From positions 638,012 to 702,011 of the forward strand of contig NZ_KQ948737.1 of NCBI RefSeq assembly GCF_001514195.1: a stretch of DNA of 64,000 nucleotides, in the 5' to 3' direction. The notes beneath the pieces were generated by a model. It did not search any database. It was not told the origin of the DNA and saw only the letters and a list, made by a program, of their open reading frames with translations. The stretch comes from Streptomyces griseorubiginosus. Lineage in GTDB: Bacteria; Actinomycetota; Actinomycetes; Streptomycetales; Streptomycetaceae. Shown here piece after piece: positions 28,846-36,648 of the stretch; the stretch's first letter is position 1, and each line of letters begins with the position of its first letter. A program made the position numbers and the translations under genes.

Positions 28846-29961
28846 ATGTCAAGCACTCCCACGGCAGACTCCACAGCACCTTCCACCGTGTGGCTGGCCC
28901 GCGGCCGCCATCTCGGATCCGACGCGGCGGACGTCCTGCGCCGAAGTCTCGCGCGGCTCAAGGAGAGCGCGGTCATCGACGACTTCAAGGAGCCGTCCGG
29001 GCCCGACGACGCCCCGGAGCGGATCTTCGAGGCCCGCTGGCGGGTCGGGGACGAGGTGACCGTCCGGGCCCGCCTCTCGCTGTCCGCCCTCTCCAGCGGC
29101 AGCCAGGAGTGGGTGCTGGTGGCCGAGGCGGAACAGCCCTGGGATCTGCGCTGGCCCTCCCCCGCGACCATGTTCTGGCCCGAGAACGACGACGTGTTCT
29201 GGGACCGGGACGCGGCCACGGGCCTGCGCCTGCGGGACCTGAGCGTGCTGCCCGAGGACGACAAGGAGGTACGGCGGGTGCTGCGGCAGGCCGTGCGCGG
29301 CAGTTGGGCCGTGCAGGTCGTCGTGCACGAGGCCATGACCCCCGGCCAGGGCGGCCGCCGGCCCCTGGCCGACATGCTGCCGCCCGGCCTGCGCCACCGG
29401 GTCGTCGAGCACCGGGCGCAGCCGCACCAGCTGCGGGTGCTGAACTGGGCCGTGAAGGAGTTCGGCGTGGAGGTGCCGCGCGGCGGTGCCGTGGTGCTGC
29501 CCGGGACGCCGGTGCCGCCCGGCTACGACGGCCAGGACTACGCCGTACGCACGGTGTTCCTCGACGGCTCGGAGCCCACCGAACTGCTCGCGGCCGTGAC
29601 GCGCTACGCCTCGATGCCGAAGCCGCTGCCCGAGGGCGGCGAGGCGGCCGTGACCGCGCTGCGGGAGCAGTGGCAGCTGCTGACCCTTCAGGAGGAACTC
29701 GAACGCGAGCGCGCGCTGGTGGCGATGTACGCCGAGGCGCTGGAGGCCATGACCAAGTCCCGGGACCTGTACCGGGAGGCCGCCGAGCGCGCCAACGAGG
29801 CGCTGGCCATCTACCGCGAGAACGCCCCGGCGTCACCCGAGACCCCGGCCGATCCGCAGGCCGGCTCGCCCTTGCAGCAGCTCTCGAAGACCTTCGAGCG
29901 CTGGAAGGGCACCCTGCGGCCGACCGCCCGCGAGGAGGACCCGGACCAGCGGATCGGCTGA
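28846..29961 (+). CDS. Conserved protein of unknown function with C-terminal coiled coil
   Basis: This is a 371-residue protein if ATG 28846 is used. A GTG at 28723 is in frame and sits 8 nt after a perfect AAAGGAGG, which would add 41 residues, but that stretch has poor third-position bias and contains a GATACT -10-like element at 28801. Residues 20-60 hold DAADVLRRSLARLKES. The middle is mixed alpha/beta with many acidic and Trp residues (WPENDDVFWDRD). Residues about 275-330 form a long heptad-like helix (LREQWQLLTLQEELERERALVAMYAEALEAM). I do not recognise the family. It has no signal or membrane helices. Confidence 0.75.
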   Translation: MSSTPTADSTAPSTVWLARGRHLGSDAADVLRRSLARLKESAVIDDFKEPSGPDDAPERIFEARWRVGDEVTVRARLSLSALSSGSQEWVLVAEAEQPWDLRWPSPATMFWPENDDVFWDRDAATGLRLRDLSVLPEDDKEVRRVLRQAVRGSWAVQVVVHEAMTPGQGGRRPLADMLPPGLRHRVVEHRAQPHQLRVLNWAVKEFGVEVPRGGAVVLPGTPVPPGYDGQDYAVRTVFLDGSEPTELLAAVTRYASMPKPLPEGGEAAVTALREQWQLLTLQEELERERALVAMYAEALEAMTKSRDLYREAAERANEALAIYRENAPASPETPADPQAGSPLQQLSKTFERWKGTLRPTAREEDPDQRIG

Positions 29962-29980
29962 ACAGCTGAACAGCTGAACA
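29957..29980. repeat. 8-bp tandem repeat, three copies, at a stop codon
   Basis: GCTGAACA occurs three times from 29957. The TGA of the first copy is the stop of the upstream gene, and because 8 is not a multiple of three the three TGAs stop all three reading frames. Confidence 0.8.
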
Positions 29981-30005
29981 GCGGTAAGCAGTCCACGTCG
30001 GTGGG

Positions 30006-30665
30006 TCAGCTGAAGAGCGGGAAACGGTCCGCGTCCGCGCCGAGCGTGCGCCGGTCGGCGTCCGTGAGCGGTGCGCGTCCGGTGGCGGCACGGGCGTAGT
30101 GCTCGTCGCTCCAGTCGAGAGGCAGGGGGCGGCCGAGGAGTCCGTCGAGGGTGGCCCGGACCGCGGCCAGCCCTTCGGGTGCCGGACCGGGCGCGTCCGG
30201 CAGGTCGGTGACCAGGTCCAGATGGTGGATCGTGGCCTCGACGGCGAGGGTGGTCACCAGGTCGGCGGCGGTCAGGACATGCCCCTGCGTGCGGACCCGC
30301 AGCTCCGCAGGGGTGTCGGCGGCGGCCCGCACGGTGGCCGCGGCGGTCTCCAGGTACAAATCGCGCAGCTGGCGGAAGTCGAGGAACATGCCGGCGCTCA
30401 CCCGGCTCCAGCGCCGCCCGTTCGCCGCGCCGACGGGGTCCGGAGCCCAGTCCCGCCAGTAGGTCACGGCGTCCCGGTCGGGCGCTCCGGGCGCGGGTGT
30501 GTGCAGGGCGACCAGGGCGCGCTGGGCGTCCCCCGTGCAGTGGAAGACCAGGTCCCGCACGGCCCAGCCGGTACAGCCGGTGGGCCGCCAGGACTCCTCG
30601 TCCCCCAGGGGCCGCACGACGGCCGCGAAGGCCCCGTAGGCGGCACGCAGTACGTCGGCGTTCAT
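30006..30665 (-). CDS. DinB/MDMPI-fold protein
   Basis: This 219-residue protein starts at ATG 30665. It has the N-terminal helical bundle of maleylpyruvate-isomerase/DinB proteins: RPTGCTGWAVRDLVFHCTGDAQRAL near 26-50, with C31, W33 and H42 in the places used by the mycothiol/metal site. A second conserved patch, TTLAVEATIHHLDLVTDLPDAPGP near 136-160, supplies two more His residues. Similar proteins are annotated as mycothiol-dependent transferases or TIGR03083-family proteins. It is a single gene divergent from the molybdenum hydroxylase operon. Its substrate is unknown. Confidence 0.85.
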   Translation of the reverse strand: MNADVLRAAYGAFAAVVRPLGDEESWRPTGCTGWAVRDLVFHCTGDAQRALVALHTPAPGAPDRDAVTYWRDWAPDPVGAANGRRWSRVSAGMFLDFRQLRDLYLETAAATVRAAADTPAELRVRTQGHVLTAADLVTTLAVEATIHHLDLVTDLPDAPGPAPEGLAAVRATLDGLLGRPLPLDWSDEHYARAATGRAPLTDADRRTLGADADRFPLFS

Positions 30666-30776
30666 GCGGGTCAGCCTAGGCGGGGTGTACCGCCCGGAGG
30701 CGAGAGGTGTCAGAGCGCCGACTGTGGATACGCGGTGGGGACAGCACCTCCGCCCGTCCGGAAGGTCACCCTCATC

Positions 30777-31316
30777 ATGAGCGGCTCGAACGACCCCGGC
30801 TCCACCTGCTCCGAGACGACACTCACGGTCAACGGCAAACCCCACACCCTCCTCGTCGACCACCGGCGCGTCCTGCTCGACGTGCTGCGCGAGGACCTGG
30901 AGCTGTGGGGTGCCCGGAAGGGCTGCGACCACGGCCAGTGCGGCGCCTGTACGGTCCTGGTGGACGGACGCCGCGTCAACAGCTGCCTGCTGCTCGCCGT
31001 GGCCCTGGACGGCAGCGAGGTCAGGACCGTCGAGGGCCTGGCCGGCGACGGCGAGGACCTGCACCCTCTGCAACAGGCCTTCCTGGACCGCGACGCCTTC
31101 CAGTGCGGCTACTGCACGCCCGGCCAGCTCTGCTCGGCGCTCGGCATGCTCGACGAGGCCGCCGCCGGTCATCCCTCGCGCGTCACCACCGATGTCCCGG
31201 CAGGCCGTCCCGTACCGCTGGACCGCGACGAGATCCGCGAGCGGCTCAGCGGCAACCTGTGCCGCTGCGGCGCCTATCCACGCATCGTCGACGCGGTCGA
31301 GGACGTGATCCCGTGA
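30777..31316 (+). CDS. yagT: Molybdenum hydroxylase small subunit, 2x[2Fe-2S] (YagT/PaoA-like)
   Basis: This 179-residue protein starts at ATG 30777; GGAAGG lies about 20 nt upstream, so initiation is weak or differently driven. It holds eight cysteines in the xanthine-oxidase pattern: plant-type cluster C50, C55, C58, C70, and helical-domain cluster C110, C113 with C162-x-C164. It passes electrons from the Mo subunit to FAD. It lacks the Tat signal seen in E. coli PaoA, so this complex should be cytoplasmic. It is first of three genes in the order Fe-S, FAD, Mo, with a GTGA overlap to the next. Confidence 0.93.
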   Translation: MSGSNDPGSTCSETTLTVNGKPHTLLVDHRRVLLDVLREDLELWGARKGCDHGQCGACTVLVDGRRVNSCLLLAVALDGSEVRTVEGLAGDGEDLHPLQQAFLDRDAFQCGYCTPGQLCSALGMLDEAAAGHPSRVTTDVPAGRPVPLDRDEIRERLSGNLCRCGAYPRIVDAVEDVIP

Positions 31317-32305
31317 AGACCTTCGACTACGTACGGGCCGCCTCCCCCGAAGAGGCGGCCGAGCTCTTCGCCGCCCGCCCGGGCGCCCGCTACCTCGGCG
31401 GCGGCACCAACCTCGTCGACCTGATGAAACTCGGCGTCGAACAGCCCGACGCGCTGGTCGACGTCAGCCGGCTGCCCCTGGACGAGGTCGAGGAACTGCC
31501 GGACGGCTCGCTGCGCGTCGGCGCCACGGTCCGCAACAGCGACCTGGCGGCCCATCCGGCCGTGCGCGAGCGGTACCCGGTCCTCTCCCAGGCCCTGCTC
31601 GCTGGCGCCTCGGGGCAGTTGCGCAACGCGGCCACCACCGGCGGCAACCTGCTCCAGCGCACCCGCTGCCCCTACTTCCAGGACATCTCCAAACCCTGCA
31701 ACAAGCGTGCACCGGGCAGTGGTTGCGGGGCCCGCGAGGGCGTGCACCGGGACCACGCGGTGCTCGGGCACTCCCCGCACTGCATCGCCACCCACCCCTC
31801 CGACATGGCCGTCGCCCTCGCCGCGCTGGACGCGCGTGTCGAGCTGTACGGCACGGAGGGCGCCCGGAGCGTGCCCGTGGCCGACTTCGTCCGGCTGCCC
31901 GGGGAACATCCGGAGCGGGACACCGAGATCGCGCCGGGCGAGCTCGTCACCGGGGTGCTGCTGCCCGCGGCCGGTGCCGGGCTGCCGTCCGCCTACCGCA
32001 AGGCCAGGGACCGGGCGTCGTACGCCTTCGCGCTCGCCTCGGTGGCGGTGGTGCTGCGCGTGACGGACGGGGTGGTCGACCAGGCCGGGATCGCGTTCGG
32101 CGCGCTGGCCCACCGGCCGTGGCGGGCGCGGCGGGCCGAGCAGGCGCTGCTGGGCGCCGCGCCCACACAGGCCGCGTTCGAGCACGCGGTCGACCTGGAG
32201 CTCTCCGCCGCGGAGCCGCTGCGGGACAACGCCTACAAGGTGCCGCTGGCGCGTTCGCTCGCCGTGGACGTGCTGACCCGGCTCGCCCGGGCCGCCGGGG
32301 CCTGA
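31313..32305 (+). CDS. yagS: Molybdenum hydroxylase FAD subunit with extra Fe-S loop (YagS/PaoB-like)
   Basis: This 330-residue protein starts at a GTG overlapping the previous stop (GTGA). The FAD-binding motifs are YLGGGTNLVDLMK at 27-39 and ATTGGNLLQRTRCPYF at 107-122. An inserted loop has four cysteines (C119, C129 in CNKR, C138 in PGSGC, C157 in HCIATHPSD), the [4Fe-4S] site known from E. coli PaoB and 4-hydroxybenzoyl-CoA reductase-like enzymes. The C-terminal CO-dehydrogenase flavoprotein domain (AYRKARDRASYAFALASVAV) is complete. It moves electrons from the 2Fe-2S subunit to an acceptor, probably O2 or ferredoxin. Confidence 0.93.
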   Translation: MKTFDYVRAASPEEAAELFAARPGARYLGGGTNLVDLMKLGVEQPDALVDVSRLPLDEVEELPDGSLRVGATVRNSDLAAHPAVRERYPVLSQALLAGASGQLRNAATTGGNLLQRTRCPYFQDISKPCNKRAPGSGCGAREGVHRDHAVLGHSPHCIATHPSDMAVALAALDARVELYGTEGARSVPVADFVRLPGEHPERDTEIAPGELVTGVLLPAAGAGLPSAYRKARDRASYAFALASVAVVLRVTDGVVDQAGIAFGALAHRPWRARRAEQALLGAAPTQAAFEHAVDLELSAAEPLRDNAYKVPLARSLAVDVLTRLARAAGA

Positions 32306-32317
32306 GGAGGAGAACGC

Positions 32318-34477
32318 ATGGACGCCACCGCGCCGAGCACACCGGGAGTTCCTGTCGAGCGCCGCGAGAACGGGGAGTCCGCCCTGGGCGCTCCCGTGGA
32401 GCGCCGCGAAGGCCGTCAGAAGGTCACCGGCACCGCCCGCTACGCCGCCGAGCAGCCCCGCCCCGGCCGGGCACACGCCTGGCCCGTGCCCGCCTCGGTC
32501 GCCCGCGGCCGGGTCACCGGCATCGACACCGCGGCGGCGCTGGCCCTGCCGGGGGTCCTGGCCGTGCTCAGTCACGAGAACGCGCCGCGGCTCTCCGAGC
32601 CGGACGACGCCATGCTCGCCGTCCTGCGCGACTCCCGTGTCCCGCACCGGGGTTGGTTCGTCGCGCTGGTGGTGGGCGAGACCCTGGAGGCCGCCCGCGC
32701 GGGTGCCGCCGCCGTCCGCGTCGACTACGCGGTGGAGGACCACGACGTCACCCTCACCCGCGACCATCCGGCGGCCTACGCCCCCGAGGAGGCGAACGGC
32801 GGATACCCCGGGACCCGTGAACACGGCGATCCCGAGGGCGCGTTCGCGTCCGCCCCCGTCCGGGTCGACGTCGGCTACAGCGTGCCGCCGCTGCACAACC
32901 ACCCGATGGAACCGCACGCGACGACGGCCGAGTGGCAGGACGGCCGGCTCACGGTGCACACCTCCACCCAGGGCGCCACGACCGTGCGTGCCGTCCTGGC
33001 CGGCCTGTTCGGCGTCCCGGAGGATCACGTCACCGTCCACGCGGAACATGTGGGCGGCGGTTTCGGGTCCAAGGGCACGCCGCGTCCGGACGTGGTGCTC
33101 GCCGCCATGGCGGCCCGGCACACCGGCAGGCCGGTCACCCTGGCGCTGCCCCGCCGCTTCCTGCCCGCCGTCGTCGGACACCGCGCCCCGACCCTGCACC
33201 GGCTGCGGCTCGGTGCCCGCCCCGACGGACGGCTCGTCTCCCTGATCCACGAGGTCACCACCCACACCTCGCGCGTCAAGGAGTTCGTGGAGCAGGCCGC
33301 CGTACCGACCCGCGTGATGTACGCCGCCCCCGACTCCCGTACGGCACACCGGGTGACGCCCCTCGACGTGCCCACGCCGTCCTGGATGCGGGCCCCCGGT
33401 GAGGCTCCCGGCATGTACGCCCTGGAGTCGGCCATGGACGAGCTGGCCGGCGAACTCGGCATGGATCCGGTGGAGTTGCGGATCGTCAACGAACCGGACA
33501 CCGAGCCGGACAGCGGCAAGCCCTTCAGCAGCCGGCACCTGGTGGAGTGTCTGCGCGAGGGTGCCCGGCGCTTCGGCTGGGACCGACGGGACCCGCGGCC
33601 GGGCTCCCGCGCGGAGGGTCCGCTGCTGGTGGGGTCGGGAGTGGCCGCCGCCATGTACCCCGTCATGGCACAGCCGTCCACGGCCGCGGTACGGGCGCTG
33701 TCCGACGGGAACTTCCTGGTGCGGATCAACGCCACCGACATCGGCACCGGCGCCCGGACCGTGCTGGCACAGATCGCCGCGGACCGGCTCGCGGTGCCCG
33801 TGGACCGGGTGCGGATCGAGGTGGGCAGCACGGATCTGCCCGCCGCGTCGCTGGCCGGGGGCTCCTCGGGCACGGCGTCCTGGGGCTGGGCGGTGCACGA
33901 GGCGTGCGCCCGGCTCGCGGAGCGGCTGGCCGGGGGGCCGGTGCCCGCGGAGGGACTGGAGGTGCGTGCCGACACCGCGGGCCAGGCCGACGCCGACAGC
34001 CCCTACGCCCGGCACGCCTTCGGCGCGCACTTCGCGGAGGTCGCCGTGGACACCGTCACGGGTGAGACCCGGGTCCGCCGACTGCTGGGCGTGTACGCGG
34101 CGGGGCGCATCCTCAACTCCCGTACCGCGCGCTCCCAGTTCGTCGGCGGGATGACCATGGGCCTCGGGATGGCGCTCACCGAGGGCAGCACGATGGACGC
34201 CGCGTTCGGCGACTTCACCGAGTCGGACCTGGCCTCGTACCACGTGCCCGCCCACGCCGACGTGCCCGACATCGAGGCGCACTGGATCGACGAGGACGAT
34301 CCCCACCTCAACCCCATGGGCAGCAAGGGCATCGGCGAGATCGGCATCGTGGGGACGGCGGCCGCGATCGGCAACGCCGTCTTCCACGCCACGGGTACCC
34401 GCGTGCGCGAACTGCCCCTCACACCGGACCGCGTGCTCGGCGGCATCGGGCGAGGGGCAGCTCCCCGCGGTTTCTAG
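32318..34477 (+). CDS. yagR: Molybdenum hydroxylase catalytic subunit (YagR/PaoC-like)
   Basis: This 719-residue protein is separated by 12 nt from the FAD gene, with GAGGAG upstream. It is the xanthine-dehydrogenase-family subunit that binds Mo-MCD. Recognisable parts are HVGGGFGSKG near 245-254, SWMRAPGEAPGMYALESAMDELA near 350-372, GGSSGTASWGWA near 508, and the catalytic Glu near 674 in GSKGIGEIG. E. coli PaoABC oxidises aromatic aldehydes to acids; the same or an N-heterocycle hydroxylation is likely here. The N-terminus carries a short duplication, PVERRE at about 12-17 and again 26-31. No XdhC/MocA-type maturation gene is adjacent. Its stop lies in the first unit of a 32-bp repeat. Confidence 0.93.
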   Translation: MDATAPSTPGVPVERRENGESALGAPVERREGRQKVTGTARYAAEQPRPGRAHAWPVPASVARGRVTGIDTAAALALPGVLAVLSHENAPRLSEPDDAMLAVLRDSRVPHRGWFVALVVGETLEAARAGAAAVRVDYAVEDHDVTLTRDHPAAYAPEEANGGYPGTREHGDPEGAFASAPVRVDVGYSVPPLHNHPMEPHATTAEWQDGRLTVHTSTQGATTVRAVLAGLFGVPEDHVTVHAEHVGGGFGSKGTPRPDVVLAAMAARHTGRPVTLALPRRFLPAVVGHRAPTLHRLRLGARPDGRLVSLIHEVTTHTSRVKEFVEQAAVPTRVMYAAPDSRTAHRVTPLDVPTPSWMRAPGEAPGMYALESAMDELAGELGMDPVELRIVNEPDTEPDSGKPFSSRHLVECLREGARRFGWDRRDPRPGSRAEGPLLVGSGVAAAMYPVMAQPSTAAVRALSDGNFLVRINATDIGTGARTVLAQIAADRLAVPVDRVRIEVGSTDLPAASLAGGSSGTASWGWAVHEACARLAERLAGGPVPAEGLEVRADTAGQADADSPYARHAFGAHFAEVAVDTVTGETRVRRLLGVYAAGRILNSRTARSQFVGGMTMGLGMALTEGSTMDAAFGDFTESDLASYHVPAHADVPDIEAHWIDEDDPHLNPMGSKGIGEIGIVGTAAAIGNAVFHATGTRVRELPLTPDRVLGGIGRGAAPRGF

Positions 34478-34727
34478 CGGCTTGCCGAGGCTAGCGACCG
34501 CGCTTTCCAGCGGCTTACGGCGGTCAGCAACAGGGTTTCCAGCAGCTTGCGGCGGTCGGGAACCGGGTTTCCAGCGGCTTGGGGCGGTCGGCAACCGCGT
34601 TTCCAGCGGCTTGCGGCGGTCGGGAACCGGGTTTCCAGCGGCTTGCGGCGGTCGGCAACCGCGTTTCCAGCGGCTCGCGGCGATCGGCAACCGCGTTTCC
34701 AGCGGCGGCCGGCAGCCGCGGCATACG
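34471..34727. repeat. 32-bp minisatellite, eight units
   Basis: Units start at 34471 (33 bp), 34504, 34536, 34568, 34600, 34632, 34664 and 34696, each beginning TTTCCAGCGGCTTGCGGCGG or close to it. The first contains the TAG stop of the Mo-subunit gene. Two subtypes alternate, GGGAACCGGG and GGCAACCGCG, suggesting a 64-bp higher-order step. The array fills the gap between convergent genes. There are no spacers, so it is not CRISPR. Confidence 0.95.
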
Positions 34728-34754
34728 GCGGCCGCAACCGCCAGGGGGCCTCGG

Positions 34755-35783
34755 CTACGGCGTCAGCTGCGCGTCCGGCCGCTCCCGGGACGGTCTCTCC
34801 ACGAGCCGCCGGTCCGCCGGGACCCGCTCCGGCCGGGCCGGCACCGCCAGTTGCACCACGAGTGCGGTCAGCGCCGCCAGGGACGCGCACACCGCCGCCG
34901 TACCGGCGATCCACGCCGGGGCGAACGGCAGCTCCAGGGCTTGGGACAACCCCGCCGAGCGGAAGCGGCCGTCGAGGAGCTGGCCCGCGGCCACTCCGGC
35001 CGGCAGGACCACCGCGAGGGCGAGGAGCGGCACGGCGGGCCGGATCGCCAGCAGGAGGGCCAGGGCGGCGCAGAGCGCCGAGACGCCCAGGGCGAACCCG
35101 TACACCGGCAGCGAGGCCCCGTCCCGGTGCGCCGGGAAGCAGAGGACGGCGCACACCAGCAGTGCCAGGGCGGCGAGGCGGCCGGGCCAGGCCGGAGTCC
35201 GCGCGGGCCGACGGAGTGCCGGGGGGTGCGGCGGCGGCGCCGGGAACACGTTCGCGACCGGCAGCTCGTACTCCGGCGGCGACTCCGCTGCCAGGAGCGG
35301 CTCGGACGGCTCGTGCGCCGGCCGTGCGGGCCGTTCCTCGGCCAGTCTGCCGATCAGCTCGACGAGTTCCTCGACGGGCCGTCCGGTCGCGGCCGCCCGC
35401 ACCGCCTCCTGACCGCAGTGGGGTTCCAGCTCGGCGCGGTTAAGCAGGGACACCAGGCGGGTCACCTCCGCCACGGGGCGGGACTCGGCGGCGGCGCGGA
35501 TCGCCTCGTCGGCGCTGTCCGGGTCGCGGGGCGGCCGGGTGAGCAGGGAGACGAGCCGGGTGACGTCCTCCACGGACCGGTCCATACCGACGGCACGGAG
35601 GGCCGCGGCCGTGGCCTGCGCGTACTGGGGCGACTGTTCCAGCAGGGTGATGAGGTGGACGACGTCCTCCAGGGGACGGTCGGCCACGGCGGCACGCACC
35701 AGGTCGCCGACGGTGTCGCCGTACGACGGCTCGATCGGTATGGCGGGGTCGTTCGGGCGGGGTGCTGACGGGCCGGTGGTCAT
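34755..35783 (-). CDS. Helical-repeat membrane protein of unknown function
   Basis: This 342-residue protein starts at ATG 35783 with GGAG upstream. Residues about 25-165 contain four related helical units of about 37 residues, each with a version of RPxEDVxxLxxLLxR (RPLEDVVHLITLLEQ, RSVEDVTRLVSLLTR, RPVAEVTRLVSLLNR, RPVEELVELIGRLAE). A Pro-rich linker is followed by four transmembrane helices between about 205 and 320 and a basic cytoplasmic tail. The repeats suggest a protein-interaction surface on the inside of the membrane. I do not recognise a named family. The 3' side faces the 32-bp minisatellite. Confidence 0.8.
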   Translation of the reverse strand: MTTGPSAPRPNDPAIPIEPSYGDTVGDLVRAAVADRPLEDVVHLITLLEQSPQYAQATAAALRAVGMDRSVEDVTRLVSLLTRPPRDPDSADEAIRAAAESRPVAEVTRLVSLLNRAELEPHCGQEAVRAAATGRPVEELVELIGRLAEERPARPAHEPSEPLLAAESPPEYELPVANVFPAPPPHPPALRRPARTPAWPGRLAALALLVCAVLCFPAHRDGASLPVYGFALGVSALCAALALLLAIRPAVPLLALAVVLPAGVAAGQLLDGRFRSAGLSQALELPFAPAWIAGTAAVCASLAALTALVVQLAVPARPERVPADRRLVERPSRERPDAQLTP

Positions 35784-35991
35784 GCTTCTGCTCCAGACAC
35801 AGGGTGCGGTCGCTGCTACGCGCCCCCGTCGTGCGACCGCTTGAGGTCTCCCATTCGTAAGCGGGTCCACGACGGCGTGCCACTCGGATGAGCCACGGGT
35901 GTGAGTGCCGCCCTCGGCAGGCCTATTGCGGCCGGACGGGGGAATCCGTCGGACAGCGCTGCGTCGAGCGCCCCGAGGAGGAGGTCGGCCC

Positions 35992-36309
35992 GTGGATTCG
36001 ACCACAGCACTGATCGTCGTCGTCGCGGTGCTCGCGGCGCTGGCGCTGGCGGTGGCCGTGGGACTGCTGGTACGGCTCGTCAGGACCCGGCGCGGGCTGC
36101 GCCGGGCGGGGCTGCCCACCGGCCCCCGCTGGGTGTTCTGGGGCGCGCTGCTCTACCTCGTGCTGCCCACCGATCTGGTGCCGGACCCGGTGTATCTCGA
36201 CGACATCGGGGTCCTGCTGCTCGCGTTGCGCACGATGCGTGGTTCCGCCGCCGACCGGGCGGCGCTGCGGCTCGGCGAGGACGACCGGCCGGCCTCCCGC
36301 CGACCGTGA
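35992..36309 (+). CDS. YkvA-like (DUF1232) membrane protein
   Basis: This 105-residue protein starts at GTG 35992, with GAGGAGGAGG upstream. An N-terminal membrane helix is at about 5-28. The DUF1232 core follows: WVFWGALLYLVLPTDLVPDPVYLDDIGVLLLALRTM at about 46-82, with the conserved PTDLVPD and YLDD. The role of YkvA proteins is unknown, but they are small membrane proteins widely found in bacteria. It ends 131 bp upstream of the graspetide precursor on the same strand; a promoter-like element lies between, so co-transcription is uncertain. Confidence 0.85.
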   Translation: MDSTTALIVVVAVLAALALAVAVGLLVRLVRTRRGLRRAGLPTGPRWVFWGALLYLVLPTDLVPDPVYLDDIGVLLLALRTMRGSAADRAALRLGEDDRPASRRP

Positions 36310-36322
36310 TTACGCAGTGTAA

Positions 36323-36353
36323 GGAAACCAACCACCCGTTCGATTCGTATAAG
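36323..36353 (+). promoter_or_regulatory. Candidate promoter of the graspetide operon
   Basis: GGAAAC (36323-36328) is followed after 17 bp by CGTATAAG (36346-36353). This resembles ECF-sigma promoters (GGAAC and CGT elements), while TATAAG alone would fit a housekeeping -10. The start site would be about 80 nt upstream of the precursor ATG at 36441. Confidence 0.35.
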
Positions 36354-36440
36354 TCTCTGGGAGCCGAAGGAAGTCGGTGACCCGACGGCGTCGTGGGGAG
36401 ACGGCCGTCCGCTGGAAGCAGTACAGGCGAGGGAGAGACG

Positions 36441-36632
36441 ATGCAACCGTTCGCGCTCAACTACGCACGCCCGGCAGCGGCGTTGGAGGCGACCACTCCG
36501 TACGTCTACGACTCCGGGCGGCAGTTGAACGTGCTCATGGACGGCCGGGTCGCGGCCCGCGACCACGCCCTGATGCGGGAACTGGGGACCACCACCTCCA
36601 CGGCGGGCTCCAAGACTCACTTCGACGACTGA
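36441..36632 (+). CDS. tgmA: Graspetide precursor peptide (ATP-grasp target RiPP)
   Basis: This 63-residue precursor starts at ATG 36441, 5 nt after GGGAGAG. The leader begins MQPFALNYARP, the hallmark of ATP-grasp-target peptides that binds the ligase, with a second conserved patch YDSGRQLNVL at 23-32. The C-terminal core, 49-63, reads GTTTSTAGSKTHFDD. Candidate donors are T50-T52, S53, T54, S57, T59 (esters) or K58 (amide); acceptors are D62 and D63, so at most two macrocyclic links from these acids. It ends 16 nt before the ATP-grasp gene. No protease or transporter gene is adjacent, so maturation and export use enzymes encoded elsewhere, or the product stays internal. Confidence 0.9.
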   Translation: MQPFALNYARPAAALEATTPYVYDSGRQLNVLMDGRVAARDHALMRELGTTTSTAGSKTHFDD

Positions 36633-36648
36633 ACACAGGTCGACACTG

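Noticed and set aside
28721..29059. Alternative-frame ORF behind the AAAGGAGG ribosome site
   Set aside because: It overlaps the better supported 28846 gene for over 200 bp and has Pro/Arg/Cys-rich composition with poor codon bias.
31274..34690. 1138-codon open frame on the minus strand
   Set aside because: It lies opposite the three intact Mo-hydroxylase genes, has Gly/Arg/Ala/Val-rich composition typical of antisense frames in high-GC DNA, and has no domain or ribosome site.
34471..34727. CRISPR array suspected from regularly spaced 32-bp units
   Set aside because: The units are directly adjacent with no variable spacers, and no cas gene is nearby; it is a tandem minisatellite.
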